A DNA stretch of 64,000 nucleotides from Micromussa lordhowensis. Lineage: Eukaryota > Cnidaria > Anthozoa > Scleractinia > Lobophylliidae. Below, piece after piece: positions 52,309-63,660 of the stretch. Location of the stretch: assembly GCA_964020085.1 (NCBI GenBank), contig OZ026597.1, positions 20,742,521-20,806,520 on the forward strand, in the 5' to 3' direction. How positions within the stretch are numbered: the stretch's first letter is position 1; the number at the start of each line of letters is the position of its first letter. Position numbers and translations under genes: made by a program. The notes beneath the pieces are model-generated. The model was given only the letters and a program-made list of their open reading frames with translations. It did not search any database and was not told where the DNA came from.

Positions 52309-53162
52309 ATGGCGTTGTCCGTGATCTCTCTTAATGCTAATGGTTGCGTGATGCAGATAAGCGCACGGGTGTGATGCAGTGGCTGAACTCCTTGCCTTGT
52401 CCTGTTGATGTGATATGTTTACAGGAAACGCACTGTTTATCGGAGGCTGAGTGTAGATCTTGGTTCTCATCTTCGGCCTCACCTGTCTTGTGTCTCCTGG
52501 TTCTGTCCGGTCGTGTGGTTGATGATGCCGGCAGGTACATCCAGACCGAGTTCACTTTCCAAGACTCTTGTTTTCGTGTGCTGTGTGTCTACGCGCCCAA
52601 ACGTAAACCTGCGCGGGACCTCTTTTTTTATCAGCTTGTTGACCTAGTGGATCCTGCGATTCCAACTGTTCCGTGCGGCGATTTCAATACTGTTTTTGAT
52701 CGTTCTCTGGACAGTGCTGGCTCCTCTATTGACGATGTTTCTCGTGAGAGTACCTTGGCTCTCGCCAGGCGTTTCGATTCTTGCTGTGTTGTGGACATTT
52801 GGCGTTGTTTTCACCCAACTGCCTCTACTTTTACATGGTCTAGGTGGGATGGTTCCGTTTCCTCCCGCATCGATCTTGTTGGTTGTCCGTACCCCTCGAT
52901 TGCGTCTACTCAGGTTTGTGATATTTTGCCATGTCCGTTTTCCGTTTACTGTGCTGTTCTTTTTTGTGTTAATGTTCCCCTGGCGGTCCCTCGTGGTCCC
53001 GGGCGCTGGAAGCTCAACGTCTCTCTACTTGATGACGTGGACTATGTGTCCTTGATCTCTAACTTTTTGGTTAATTGGCGTCGTTATCAAAACCTGTATT
53101 GTTCTCTTGCCAAGCGGTGGGAGGCTTGCAAGGATCGGATCAAGGGCTTATCAATCAGTTAA
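52309..53162 (+). pseudogene. LINE apurinic endonuclease domain
   Basis: The ATG at 52309 opens SVISLNANG, then a frameshift near 52,340 leads to the 52344 frame with RDADKRTGVMQWLNSL, ICLQETHCL, VLCVYAPKR, VPCGDFNTVFDRS and WRCFHPTASTFTW. The motifs LNANG, QETH and GDFN are the catalytic set of LINE endonucleases. The final SDH box is degraded (PFSVYCAV), so the enzyme is inactive. Confidence 0.8.
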
Positions 53163-53428
53163 GGTGTCGCTAAATCGCGTGCGAGTTTTAGCCAGCATGA
53201 TCTCCTGGTCCGTCTAGCTGAACATCTTAAGCTAAAACTTGATCAGGGTAATCTATCTTGTCTTGGTCCATACAATTCTACCCTTGCTGAATTGGCCAAT
53301 TTTAACCTGAAGGCAGCCCAGGGGGGCCAAATTCGCCTCGTGTCTAATGGGGTGAAGAAGGGTAGTCTTCCACGGCCTTCTTTTTTAGGCTGGAGAGGAA
53401 ACGTGGAGTAGACAGTCGGATCTCTGCT

Positions 53429-54050
53429 TTGAAGGCTTCCGATGGCACAATTGTTTCTGACACTGCTGGGCTGTGTGATGTGATCATGTCTTTCTACTCT
53501 GACTTGTTTTCCTCTCAACCGACTGATGGTACCTCTCGTGCTTTCTTGCTGCAGCATATTAACTCTACCCTTTCCTCCGTTTGTGAAGGCTTTTTGTCTT
53601 TGGAGGAGTGTAAAGCTGCTTTGATCGGTATGGCTCGGCGTAAAGCCCCTGGTTCGGATGGAGTTCTAACTTGCATCCCGTGCCATTGCCGGCAGGCTTC
53701 TTAAAGCTTGCTTAACGTTGTTGCCAAGGATCAGACGTGTGGTGTCTCGGGTAGGTTTATTGGGTAGAATGTTGCCTTCCTTAGAGATGTTGTTGACTTT
53801 GCCACCTGGTCCAACTCTCCTGTGGCATTGCTCTCTCTTGACTAAGAAAAAGCCTTCGATCGTGTCGAGTGGTCCTTCATGCGTGACACCGTCCTCGTAA
53901 TAGGTTTCGGGCCATCTTTTATCAACTGGGTTGACCTTTTCTATTGTGATGTCCAGAGTGCTGTTGATGTTAATGGTCATCTTTCCTTCTTTTTTTTTCG
54001 CTTTCTCGCGGTGTTCATCACGGCTGTCCTCTCTCGCCTCTTTTGTTTTT
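53429..54050 (+). pseudogene. LINE reverse transcriptase, N-terminal part
   Basis: MKASDGTIVSDTAGLCDVIM, FYSDLFSSQ and ARRKAPGSDGVL are the lead-in to LINE RT. Further frames carry GFGPSFINWVDLFYCDVQSA and, at the insertion edge, SRGVHHGCPLSPLLF. The coding is then cut by the nested LINE at 54,050. Confidence 0.75.
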
Positions 54051-54385
54051 TTATATTTAAGGCGGTTCGATGGGCAAGGTGCAAGGCCCACCTTCCATTA
54101 GAGACACGGCAAAATAGAGACTAGAAGAACCGCCAAGGAGGGGGGGGGGCACCCTCATAAGATGCCGGCCCGCCAACGTCGCCGGGGAGTCGAACCCCGC
54201 CCCACCAACAGAGCAAAAGCAAGAATAAAAACAAGTATTAAAAAAATGAAGAGTGATATTACAAAGAGACTAGTCATGAAGAAGGATCCTCAAGATTAAG
54301 AAGACAGCCGGTAATAAAAAGGAATGCAGAAATTAACAGGATTCATGTAAAAATATATTTTGGTCTAATTTAGAAACTAGGAAAC

Positions 54386-56606
54386 TCAGATCAAAACTTT
54401 GAAGGAGGCTCCGTCCAAGCGTCCGATGACACCACCAGCACCCCACTGGCGAAGAAAATAGCGACGACGACGATCCGAGACAAAGCGTTTAAAAAGGAGA
54501 GGCAAATAGAAATGAGCACGCTGTTTGAGAGCGGCAAGAAGACGCACCGCACTAGGGCAAACAGAGTGGAAGAGAAAGTCATTCCGCTGCATCCAGTATT
54601 TACAAACGTTAAGCAGATAGACGAAGACACGAGGAACACAAAGAAGATCATCAGAGGAGAAGCCAAAAAGAACACGACGTGGGTTGATTGCAGGAGCCAG
54701 GGGAGAAGCCCAAAAGAGCAAGGACTGAACCCAGTCCAAGCCACTCTTGGCAAGCGGGCAGGAGACAAAGAGGTGGTCGAGGGTCTCCAAAGGAAAACCA
54801 CCAAAACACGAAGGCTGGTACTGGTACCCGAAAGAGATGAGACACTCAGCTGTATAAAGCACTCCGTGAGCGATCTTCCAGCTAAGGTCGCGCACCAAAC
54901 GATCAAGAGGCATGAACTGGAGGGACCTCCAGGTCGCGGACCAATCAAGGGGCCCGAAAGAAGGGCCAAACTTGGCAACACAATGGGGTTGAACTGGATT
55001 AAGCTCCAAAAGAAGAGCATAACAAGACTTACAAGAGATATCAGCCGCAAGCTGAGGAGGGCCCGAGGACCCAACCCCCACAGCCAACTCAGAGGAAAGA
55101 GAAGAACCTCTCAGAGCAATCCAGGCTCGGAGCAAGGAGGCGTAGAAAGGCCGAAGACACGTAAGCGAAAAACGACACGGCTGAGAAAAGATCTCAAAGG
55201 GAGTTGCAGCCAAACGATCTCGGAACCAGTAAGTCATAAGGAAAACCAAACCATTGGGACAGGCCAGTGACCGCCTGACCCACTGAGCCAGAAGAGAATA
55301 AACTTTAAATTCAGCCGAGACAACGGAGAAACCATCACAATTTGGAGGGTGATACAAAACCTTGCGAGCAACCAGGTCCCTTTTACCGGACCAGAAAAAG
55401 AGCTAAAGACAAGGGTATTCAGCTCAGAGAGCACCCAGGGAGGCACAGGGACCAGAGAAGCCATGTACCAAACCCTGGAGAGGGCCAAAGCATTGATGAT
55501 GATCGCCTTGCCAGAGAGAGAGAGAGGGAGCGAGAACGCCAAGAATTCAGGCAGCGCTCCACCGCACCCCGAGGACCTTAATTTTGTCAGACCTCCATAA
55601 GATGTCAATCGGAGAGTCAGAGCGGTTGCGCCACGGTGCTTCGAGCCAGTGCCACGCTCGAAGGTGTCATACACATCGAAGACCGCAAGGTTCGCAACAT
55701 CAGATACAGAAATGACAGATGTATCGTCAGCGTAGAGAGAAACGGTAGGGAGAGAGCTGGGGAAGCCAGGAAGCCTCAGCCCAACGATGGCAGGGTGAGC
55801 ACGAAGGCTGGCGGCCAGCACCTCAATCGAGATAACGTAAAGCAGGGGCGAAAGAGGACACCCCTGACGCACCCCACGAGAGGGGGAAAAGGACTCGGAG
55901 ACATAGCCAATTATGAGAACTGCACTCCGGATGTCCGTGTAGAGAAGCTTGACCCGGGCCACAAAGGAAGGGCCAAAACCGAGGTGCTCGAGGACCCTAA
56001 AAAGAAAGGGTCAGTCCACCCTGTCAAAAGCCTTTTCCTGGTCGAGCGATAATATGGCAGCAGGTATGCGGGATTCGGAGGTGAAGTGAACATGTCTCTA
56101 AGAAGAGCAACGTTTTCTCCGATAAAATGCCCTCGCACCCCACATGTCTGGTCAGAAGCAATTACATGGTGTAATACCTTAAGAAGACGGCCAGCCAGGG
56201 CTCTAGCACAAAGCTTATAATCAACGTTAAGTAGACTTATGGGCCTCCAGTTTTTATGCTCTAGGCGGTCACCTTTTTTGAAAATCGTCACCGGGAAGCC
56301 GGGCGGAAAGGTGGGAGAGAAGAACATCCTGAGCAACGGGATCAATTGGACCAGCAGAGAAAAGGGAGGAATAGAAATCCACCCAGGAAGTACATATAGA
56401 GTATATGTCAGAGGTGATAGAGCCATCTGAACAGCGTATTGCAGGAATCCAATTGTTTGTCCCAGTCTTCTTTTCGAGCCGTAGGAAGTAGCGAGACGAC
56501 GCCTCGCCCTCCTCAGCCCACCTGATTCGTGAACGGACGCGGGCACCCTCAGCAGCAAGGCGGTCCAGCTCTGAAATTTTTCCGAAAACACGCTCATAGA
56601 CATCAA
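54386..56606 (-). pseudogene. Nested LINE reverse transcriptase and C-terminal region
   Basis: Frames 56606-55911 (TIFKKGDRLEHKNWRPISLL, RT motifs), 55962-55234 (RGVRQGCPLSPLLY and the YADDTS active site) and 55357-54386 (LSWKIAHGVLYTAECLISFG and RRRRYFLRQWGAGGVIG) together cover RT and the C-terminal region. The YADD box is intact, but at least two frameshifts (near 55,920 and 55,300) break the ORF. Confidence 0.85.
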
Positions 56607-57950
56607 GGAGGGAGACTACGCTACTATCAATTTTGAATTTGAGATGCGCTGCAAGGGTGGTCAATAAGGAACGGGACTGACTGCGCTCCAATTGCATTTT
56701 ACTACAGAAGCGAATAGCAAGACCCTTAACTCTCTCCTTCCCACGATCCCACCACTGTGAGAGGGAGCAGAAACATGCTTTGCGGGTCTTCCAGAACGCC
56801 CAAAATCTAGTGACTGCGTCTACAAAGGCTGAATCCCTCAAGATAGCTGTATTGAGTTTCCACCTCCCAGGCCTACGGGGGAAAGGCCGGGGGAGGGGAG
56901 ACAACATCATAACAGCCGAGTGGTCCGAGTTTGGACAAGGAATAATTTCACAGGAGTGCACAGAGTGAGACCAGGCTTGCGGGCAAGCAATAAAGTCAAT
57001 TCTAAAGGACTGGGAGCCGTCGGCCCTCATCCAGGTGAAAGCCAAAGAGTCAGGATGAAGAAAGCGCCATACATTGACTACGCAACATTCTTGAAAAAGA
57101 GCCTTGAGGGCTACAGAACTCTCCCGGGATGAATCGGACGAAAAGGAACCACGTCTGTCAACAGACCTGTCAACAACAGTATTGAAATCCCCACAGATGA
57201 CTTTGGGAACCGAAGGGTCAGTTTTATCAACACATAGATCGAGGAATTCATTTCTCTCCGGATTCCTATTTGGAGCATAGGCAGAGACCACACCAAAACA
57301 AATTCCTTGATGCTTAAAATGAGCCAACGCAAAGCGGCCATGAGAATCGCATGCAGTCCTGTGAAATTATTCCTTGTCCTTACTCGGGCCACTCGGCTGT
57401 TATGATGTAGTCTCCCCTCCCCCGGCCTTTCCCCCGCGGGCCTGGGAGGTGGAAACTCAATACAGCTATCTTGAGAGATTCAGCCTTTGTAGACGCAGTC
57501 ACTAGTTTTTGGGCGTTCTGGAGGACCCGCAAAGCATGTTTCTGCTCCCTCTCACGAAGGGTCAGTTTTATCAACACATAGATCGAGGAATTCATTTCTC
57601 TCCGGATTCCTATTTGGAGCATAGGCAGAGACCACACCAAAACAAATTCCTTGATGCTTAAAATGAGCCAACGCAAAGCGGCCATGAGAATCGCAGACGG
57701 AGTTCGAGAGCTCAAATTTGGGTCGAAACAAAATCACCGTTCCACAAGAGTGGACAGACCCCGGGGAAGCAACTGTCAAAAACCCAAAGGAGGAAAACAA
57801 GGAGTCGCACTCTGCGCAAGAGGCAACATGGGTTTCCTGTAAACAGACAAAGTCTACAGCCAAGTTACTAAGCCACTGCAAAAAGGCCATCCTTTTGTTA
57901 GGGTCCCGCAGACCGTTAACGTTTAAGCTTAGCCGGCTTACTTGCAACAA
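56269..57950 (-). pseudogene. Nested LINE endonuclease to RT lead-in, disrupted by internal duplication
   Basis: The first frame (57950-57552) has LSLNVNGLRDPNKRM and CLQETHVASC; the second (57327-56269) repeats AHFKHQGICFGVVSAYAPNR, then VICGDFNTVVDRS, SFRIDFIAC, PNSDHSAVM and the RT lead-in VRSRIRWAEEGEASSRYFLR. The repeat and the foreign sequence between them come from the rearrangement at 57,212-57,695. All LINE endonuclease boxes (LNVNG, QETH, GDFN, SDHSAV) are present. Confidence 0.85.
57212..57695. repeat. Duplication flanking an inverted 204-bp copy inside the nested LINE
   Basis: 57212-57351 is repeated directly at 57556-57695 (140 bp each). The 204 bp between (57352-57555) is a diverged inverted copy of 56757-56960. 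Confidence 0.85.
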
Positions 57951-58065
57951 CAGAAGGCAAGGAATGATACCCGCCCCTAGCCTTCTTCCGAGGAAGCAGC
58001 TTCAGAATCATACTACTTTTGGCCTTCCCCAAAAGGCCACGGAATCATAATCAACCCTCGGATCA

Positions 58066-59499
58066 TTTGTTTTTCACTGCCTGCTGCTGTGTCGCCTCTG
58101 CCGGTGATTTCTCAGTATGTCGATGAAACTTCCCTTGTGGTTACCACGATTCGATCAAAGCCACCTTTGATACGTATTCTCTTTTTGAGAAAAGTTCTGG
58201 TGCAAAACTAAACCAGTCCAAATCGAAAGGTTTATGGTTGGGATCCTGGATTGGCCGGACCAATCCTCCTGTGGCCTTAGACTGGTCCCCATCGAAGCTC
58301 AAGATCCTTGTGGTTTATCTTGGCTTGGTGATCTGGAAGTGGCAAAGTGGCGTCCCCGCATTGACGCAGTTCAGTTAAAATGTCCTTACTTCTTGGCGGC
58401 AGCGTATCCTTTCCTTTCAGGGAAGATCGCTTGTTATCAATGTCCTTGCTCTTGCCTGGGTGTGGTATGTTGCCTCTTTGATTCACATGCCTCCCTGGGT
58501 CCTGAAGGAGCTAAATTCCTTAGTGTTTACTTTTTTCTGGAAGGGTTAGCGTGAGCTGATCTCTTACTCTTTTGTTGTTCAGCCTCCTCTCTTTGGTGTT
58601 TTTTTTGTTATTAATAAAAGTCTGGTCCCTAGCGGTACAGTGGGTAAAGCGTTTTGCGAGCTCACCTGCTAGTTCATGGCTTTCTGGTTCCGTTCTTGTC
58701 TCAATCTGTCTCCCCTGGAATTGGTTTCGGACCCAAATTTTATCAGTCTTTAATTCTAGCCTGGCTAGCAGTAGATGGTTCTTACTCTGCTGCTCGTTCG
58801 TCTCTTGTTATGGCCTCGGGTCATACTTTCACTGTCGCGTCTAGTATGTCAGCTAAATCCTGTTATGTGTATTTGCTATCTGAGAGTTACTCTCCACTCC
58901 ACTGTGTTCTGAAGTTTTCTTATAGATTTGGTAATCTTTATTGGTCTACAAACTGGCATCAGCTTTCTCTTTTCAGTTTGGACTGGCCTGTAATTGATCT
59001 TTCATGGAACATTGCCCATGGGGTTTTATACACTGCCGCTCGTCTGTTTTTCTTTGGTCTCAATTATGGAGTTTCTTGCTTTTGTCGGCTTGCCCTGAGA
59101 CGCCTGAGCATCTGTTTTTTCCTGTCCCCTTGCTCAGAGCGTTCTCTCCTAGTTGCAGTCTCTCATGCCTCGTTCTTCTTTGCGCTGTTCGACTCTTTGT
59201 TGCCGTCATGTATTATTTGGTTGATCCTGATGAGCTTCGTGTTGTCCTGAATGTTTTTGTTTACATGCTTAATGTTTGCAAGTATTTTATTTGGCGTGCT
59301 CGCAATGATCCTTTTTCGTGATGTTCGGCCTGGTGCCATTGTTGTCACTGAAGGTGTGAAGTCCAGGGTCAGGTTCCATCTCCCTCTTCTTTTAAAGAGA
59401 TTCAAGTCCTCCAGACGTCGTCGTTACTTTGGTCGTCAGTGGGGTGCTCGTGGCATCATTGGTTCTGTTATTGGTAGTCGTTTAGTTGTTAATCTTTAG
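58066..59499 (+). pseudogene. LINE RT C-terminus and zf-RVT-like region
   Basis: Resumes with LPVISQYVDETSLVVT (degraded YADD box) near 58,110, then several frames, the longest 58,654-59,250 with LSWNIAHGVLYTAARLFFFG. It finishes near 59,499 with FKSSRRRRYFGRQWGARGII. The homologous segment of the nested element has LSWKIAHGVLYTAECLISFG and RRRRYFLRQWGAGGVIG. Confidence 0.75.
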
Positions 59500-59810
59500 C
59501 CCTTTCGTCTTTTGTGTCCTCGTGTCCTTGGCCTGTTTTGTTTAGTTGCTGTGTGGTGCTGTGTGGTGCTGTGTCTGTAGTATGTTTTGTGTTTAATTTT
59601 TTGTAAGTGAGGCAGGCGGGGTTTAATTCCCCGGCGAAGTTGGCGAACTGGCTACGTTTAGTAGGTGTTCCCTACCTTAGGTAGACCCATAGCGTTGGTC
59701 TTGCACTTCATCCTCGCTGTGGATGAGTCTGTCAGTCGGTAGGCATTGCACTTCCCTTCGGGGTGCCTAGCCGTCTACCTTAAATATAAAAACCTATTTA
59801 CTTATAACAT

Positions 59811-60115
59811 TTCCAAAGATAGTCTACTAAAAGCTACAAGGCATGAAACGATGGAAACCATCCTACAGCGAAGAAGTTGGAAGTAGCTTGGCCATGCGCT
59901 AAGAATGGAGCCCTCAGCGCATGCAAGAACCGCACTGACATGGACTCCAGAGGAAAATGAGATTAAGAGATGAGGAGTGCTGGTATTGGTTGGGAGAGTG
60001 CCTCAAGATTAGCCCAAGACAGAGTGAATTGGAGGGACCTTGTAGAGGTCTTATGTGCCACTAAGCATTTTAGAGAATATGTATACCTCATGAAGCTGCT
60101 TTAGCACTCTGTACG
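59811..60115 (+). mobile_element. LINE 3'-end fragment, second family
   Basis: Broken coding words such as RWTPEENEIKR-like (near 59,950) and AQDRVNWRDLVEVLCAT-like (near 60,020) resemble the C-terminal end of RTE/Nimb-type or related LINE ORFs. The frame has several stops. It starts immediately after the 3' end of the L1-like element. Family assignment is tentative. Confidence 0.45.
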
Positions 60116-61002
60116 CATTGCGTACCTGTATCACTGGATTAAATAAATAGTCGTTCCACTGCCATATTTGACTACACTGTGAATAGTTTAATGAGATTGA
60201 TTGGTTTTGGTTCGACAGCAGTCATTAAGAAACTTTAACATAAATATGTTCAGTAATACATAGAAATAATTTGTAGAATAATGAATTTCTAATTTTACTT
60301 CTTCAGCGAACCATTATCTTGGGGAATTGCTTCTTACAACTTCACGAACGTGGCCATGTGTTCATCTTGGGTAAAGCACTACACCGTATTTTGAAATGAA
60401 GAACAATGGCGCTTCTAAGTGTGACAGGTTAACTTTGCTTCGTTCTCTCTCATGGTAAGTTAAACATCAAGTCATCTTTTGATTTTAATTTTAAGGATAT
60501 TTTATTCTAAACTTTTGGATGTAGGCACTGTCAAATTTGTGTCATCTCGTTAGTTTTGACGTCTTGTAAACTCAACTCGAAGATTAGCTATTCCAAACAT
60601 GTCCAACCAAACAAATTCTTCTTCCTTCTTCTTTGACCAAGGAAACGATGAAAATGGTCACAAATCTATTGTTTCTGTAGTAGGCAGCTTTCTTATATCC
60701 ATTATAATTATTTGTCAGGAATCCACTGATGACACCGACATTTCATTCGTCTCAGTTTGTAGTACTGTAAATGAATGCCTTAAACTTTAACCTCGCCCCT
60801 GCCATTTGTAAATGGGACCCCCAGGCTTAGAACAGTAAGTACGTCAGTTTCGTTGTAAATGCTGTCTAAAATGCCATCTCTAGAAAACAAGGTATCTTTT
60901 AGAGGTGATTTAGAGGTAGGAAAAAATTGTAGGAGTGTCAGCCATTTGACGTTATGCCTTGACGTCATAACTTGAGGATAAAATAGCGGCACGTGGGGAT
61001 AT

Positions 61003-61146
61003 GGTACGCCTGCTTAGCTGGCAAGATTTTGCGCGCGAGCGCTTTTGTTTTGGCGGCAAAGCCAGGAAAGCCCGCGAGAATAAAATGGCAGCTCCGCCAC
61101 CAAAAATCACCTGCTCACGAATCCCGCCAGCTACGCAGACTACCAA
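61003..61146. repeat. Fold-back repeat
   Basis: Left arm gtacgcctgcttagctggca and right arm tcccgccagctacgcagact pair imperfectly, as do ttttggcggcaaagcc and agctccgccaccaaaa, around a centre near 61,080. Confidence 0.65.
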
Positions 61147-62469
61147 AATAGCTGTTTGAGTTTTTATGCTTTTATTTTAAATAAAATCTTAACTTGGGAC
61201 TCTAATGTTTCAAAAGGAAATATGCTCAGCAGTGGAATTTCTGTTTGCAATCTGCCACGACGTAACGCAGACTTGCAGAGTTATATTTAAGCAATGTTGT
61301 AAGAGGTTTTGTTCTACATTTCAGGCATTTGAGAAGGATATTTGTGAATAACTAACGAATTTTAGAAAAAGCTATTCTTAGCCTAATTGATGCGTTATTT
61401 TTAATTTCAGTGATGTACTTCATCGTGATATCAAGAAATCACAAAATAACAGCTATCAGAAGAACAGTGTTCTTGAACGTTTACTTATGTAAAAGAACTG
61501 TTTTGATCAAGTGTTCAATTCACATATATCAAGTTCCACTGCGAAATGCCAAGGAAAGACTTTATTTTTAAATCGTTTTCATTTTTACCAAGACACGATA
61601 TTAGAGTCACTTCCTTTCACGTACTGTAAGGAAATTAAAAAGCAGTTTAAAGGAGCAAGGATGGATGAGAAAGGAAGAGATAATGATAGATTAACCATTA
61701 ACTAAGCTTACTGTAAATTGTCGCTCGTTCGCCAACGCTAGAAGTTTATTTGAAGCATGTTGCGTGATTTTTAGCCTTAAGGTAAAAAATTGTTTTAGAA
61801 CATTCAATTTCACACAATAAAGAATTTAAGCATACCGCAACAACCATGAACAATAGAAACAACAGAAAAGTGTTGCCTCTACCACATCTTGATACATTCC
61901 TTAGTAGTTTTCTACAAAACTGCTACGCGATATATCACTTGTGCGTGTTTCAACATTCAAAACTACAACGGCTTATCAATCATTCTTGTGTTTAAAACTG
62001 AGGGCTGTTTTGGGATATTCGGATAAACGATAATTTTGAAACAGACAGGCTGAATAAATTAAACAAGAAATTTATGTGTGAAATGTTAATTCAACATTTA
62101 ATCGACGTTCCCTTGGGCGTCGCATTCTGGTTTCTTTAGCACCCTTATTTCCGTTTGTCCAACGCTATCTCGTTGCATAATTTCTGAAGGATTCTATCGG
62201 AAGATTTTACTCGTGCCTTAGATATTGTACTTTAAAAACATTCACTTAAATGAATATTAAAGTCCAAGAGATGTTTTCTTGTCTTCCTTTTGATTTCGTT
62301 CCTATCTTAGCCCACAGGAGGTGTAGCTACACCTCCAACTCAGAGTGGTCACGGTGGTCTGAAAAGTCACTTCCCAACTTTCGCTGTACCCTTGTCCCCA
62401 CTGTCGCAAACAGTCACTTTCAATCAATTGAAGTAAATCCCTTGTCGTCGTTCGAGTTTCGCTAGACAC

Positions 62470-63660
62470 TTTTCCTCGTACGCATGCGCATTTCGTTCTG
62501 TGTATGAATTTATTGAAGAGGCGTTTGAGACGTACCACATGGAAGAAAAACTCCAGCAAGTCAAAATCCAATCGGTTAATATCATATCGCATTTCCTTAA
62601 GGAATGCAAACCCTGTTCCTATGTGGCTAGGACAAGGGTGGTGAGTATTGTACTTCCGGCTCATTGAAAACAAGAAAGCCAGCATATGGACATAAAAAGG
62701 TGTCCCACAAAGATAAGAACAAAATATAAGGTGATCTATCGTGAAGAATTTTGTTTACAGGGTAAATCAAGAGTGCATGCGATTTTGCAGAAAGAAAAAT
62801 CTTTGGTGATACATATCAACTAGGAATGTGTGTTTGTCTATACTGTACCACAAGGACCAGCAGCTTCAATAATTATAAAGAAAATTGCTTTTACCTAATA
62901 CGCATGCGCGTTTCTGTGTTTTGTACCACAAGGGCCAGGAATTTAAGTAACTATAAAGAAAATTCCTTTCGCTGGGCATGGTGGTGGGGGTTACGTTACT
63001 ATAGTCAATAGACAACAACCTGTAAACAGTAGTACAACTATACTACTACCCAAAAATACAGTTCTTTTGGACACAAAAAATATAGTCACTGGACAGTTAT
63101 CAGAAACTGCCATCCCAAACCCCCACCACCACCCTAAAATTTCAAATTCCCTAGTATTCAACACAGTTTGCCATCCTTGTGGTACGTATCACCTTAAAGC
63201 GCATGCGCACTAGTAATACCCTACTGCAACGAAAAAGGCCTACTTTAAGACAGCATCTGAATCAAGAAAGTTCAATCTACAATGCAGTGCAAAATCCAGA
63301 TGGGAAAACCACCACCCTCCCCCACCACCACGCCAGGAAAAACAAATTCCCTTTAAACTTCGTACGGTTCTTATCCTTGTGGTACATTCCTTCCTCACAA
63401 ATGCGCATGCGTATTCAAACAGTATAAACCACTTTAAGAACTCTTTCACTTTTTTTCCTAGTGGTATTATTTTAACAAAATACGCATGCGTAATGAAATT
63501 TCAAAAGCCGTTAAGACAACGTCTTCAATTCCATTTACACTGCTAAACTTGTGGTACGTTTTTAACAAATACGTATGACTGTTATAACAATTTGTGCTTT
63601 CTTAAGTTTCCTATCCTTGTGGTTAATATTTCAAAAATGCGCAAGCGTATTAAAATAGTG
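62470..63660. repeat. Cluster of GCGCATGCGC-type palindromes with a repeated CTTGTGGTAC motif
   Basis: Palindromic cores occur at about 62479-62490, 62899-62910, 63199-63210, 63400-63412, 63480-63491 and 63636-63648 (the last with aagc for atgc). Most are linked at 20-45 bp to cttgtggtac or its reverse gtaccacaag. Copies before 63,000 are inverted relative to those after 63,150. A diverged tandem of about 95-110 bp spacing with flanking words (ataaagaaaattgc) supports a repeat element. Confidence 0.65.

Larger units (their letters stand above)
54051..58065 (-). mobile_element. Nested L1/Tx1-like LINE, minus strand, 5'-truncated
   Basis: The minus strand begins near 58,065 inside ORF1, then has endonuclease, RT and C-terminal zf-RVT-like regions. 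It ends with the 3' word ccttaaatataaa at 54,051, the same terminus as the outer LINE. A 9-bp duplication tttgttttt flanks it (54042-54050 and 58066-58074). It contains an internal rearrangement at 57,212-57,695. Frames are broken in several places. Confidence 0.85.
51400..59810 (+). mobile_element. L1/Tx1-like LINE, plus strand, split by a nested LINE
   Basis: The outer element runs 51,400-54,050 and resumes 58,066-59,810. In order: GC-rich leader with gggtcacccat words, ORF1-like frame (51,514), apurinic endonuclease (52,309-53,162), RT N-terminus (from 53,429), interruption, then RT C-terminus and zf-RVT-like tail (58,100-59,499). A 3' UTR ends in ccttaaatataaaaa. The inner element (54,051-58,065, minus) is related and ends in the same word. 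Frames are broken in several places and the RT active-site box reads YVDE, so the outer copy is dead. Confidence 0.85.

Noticed and set aside
54512..55270. 252-residue plus-strand frame rich in Lys and Arg
   Set aside because: It is the antisense shadow of the nested LINE RT C-terminal region.
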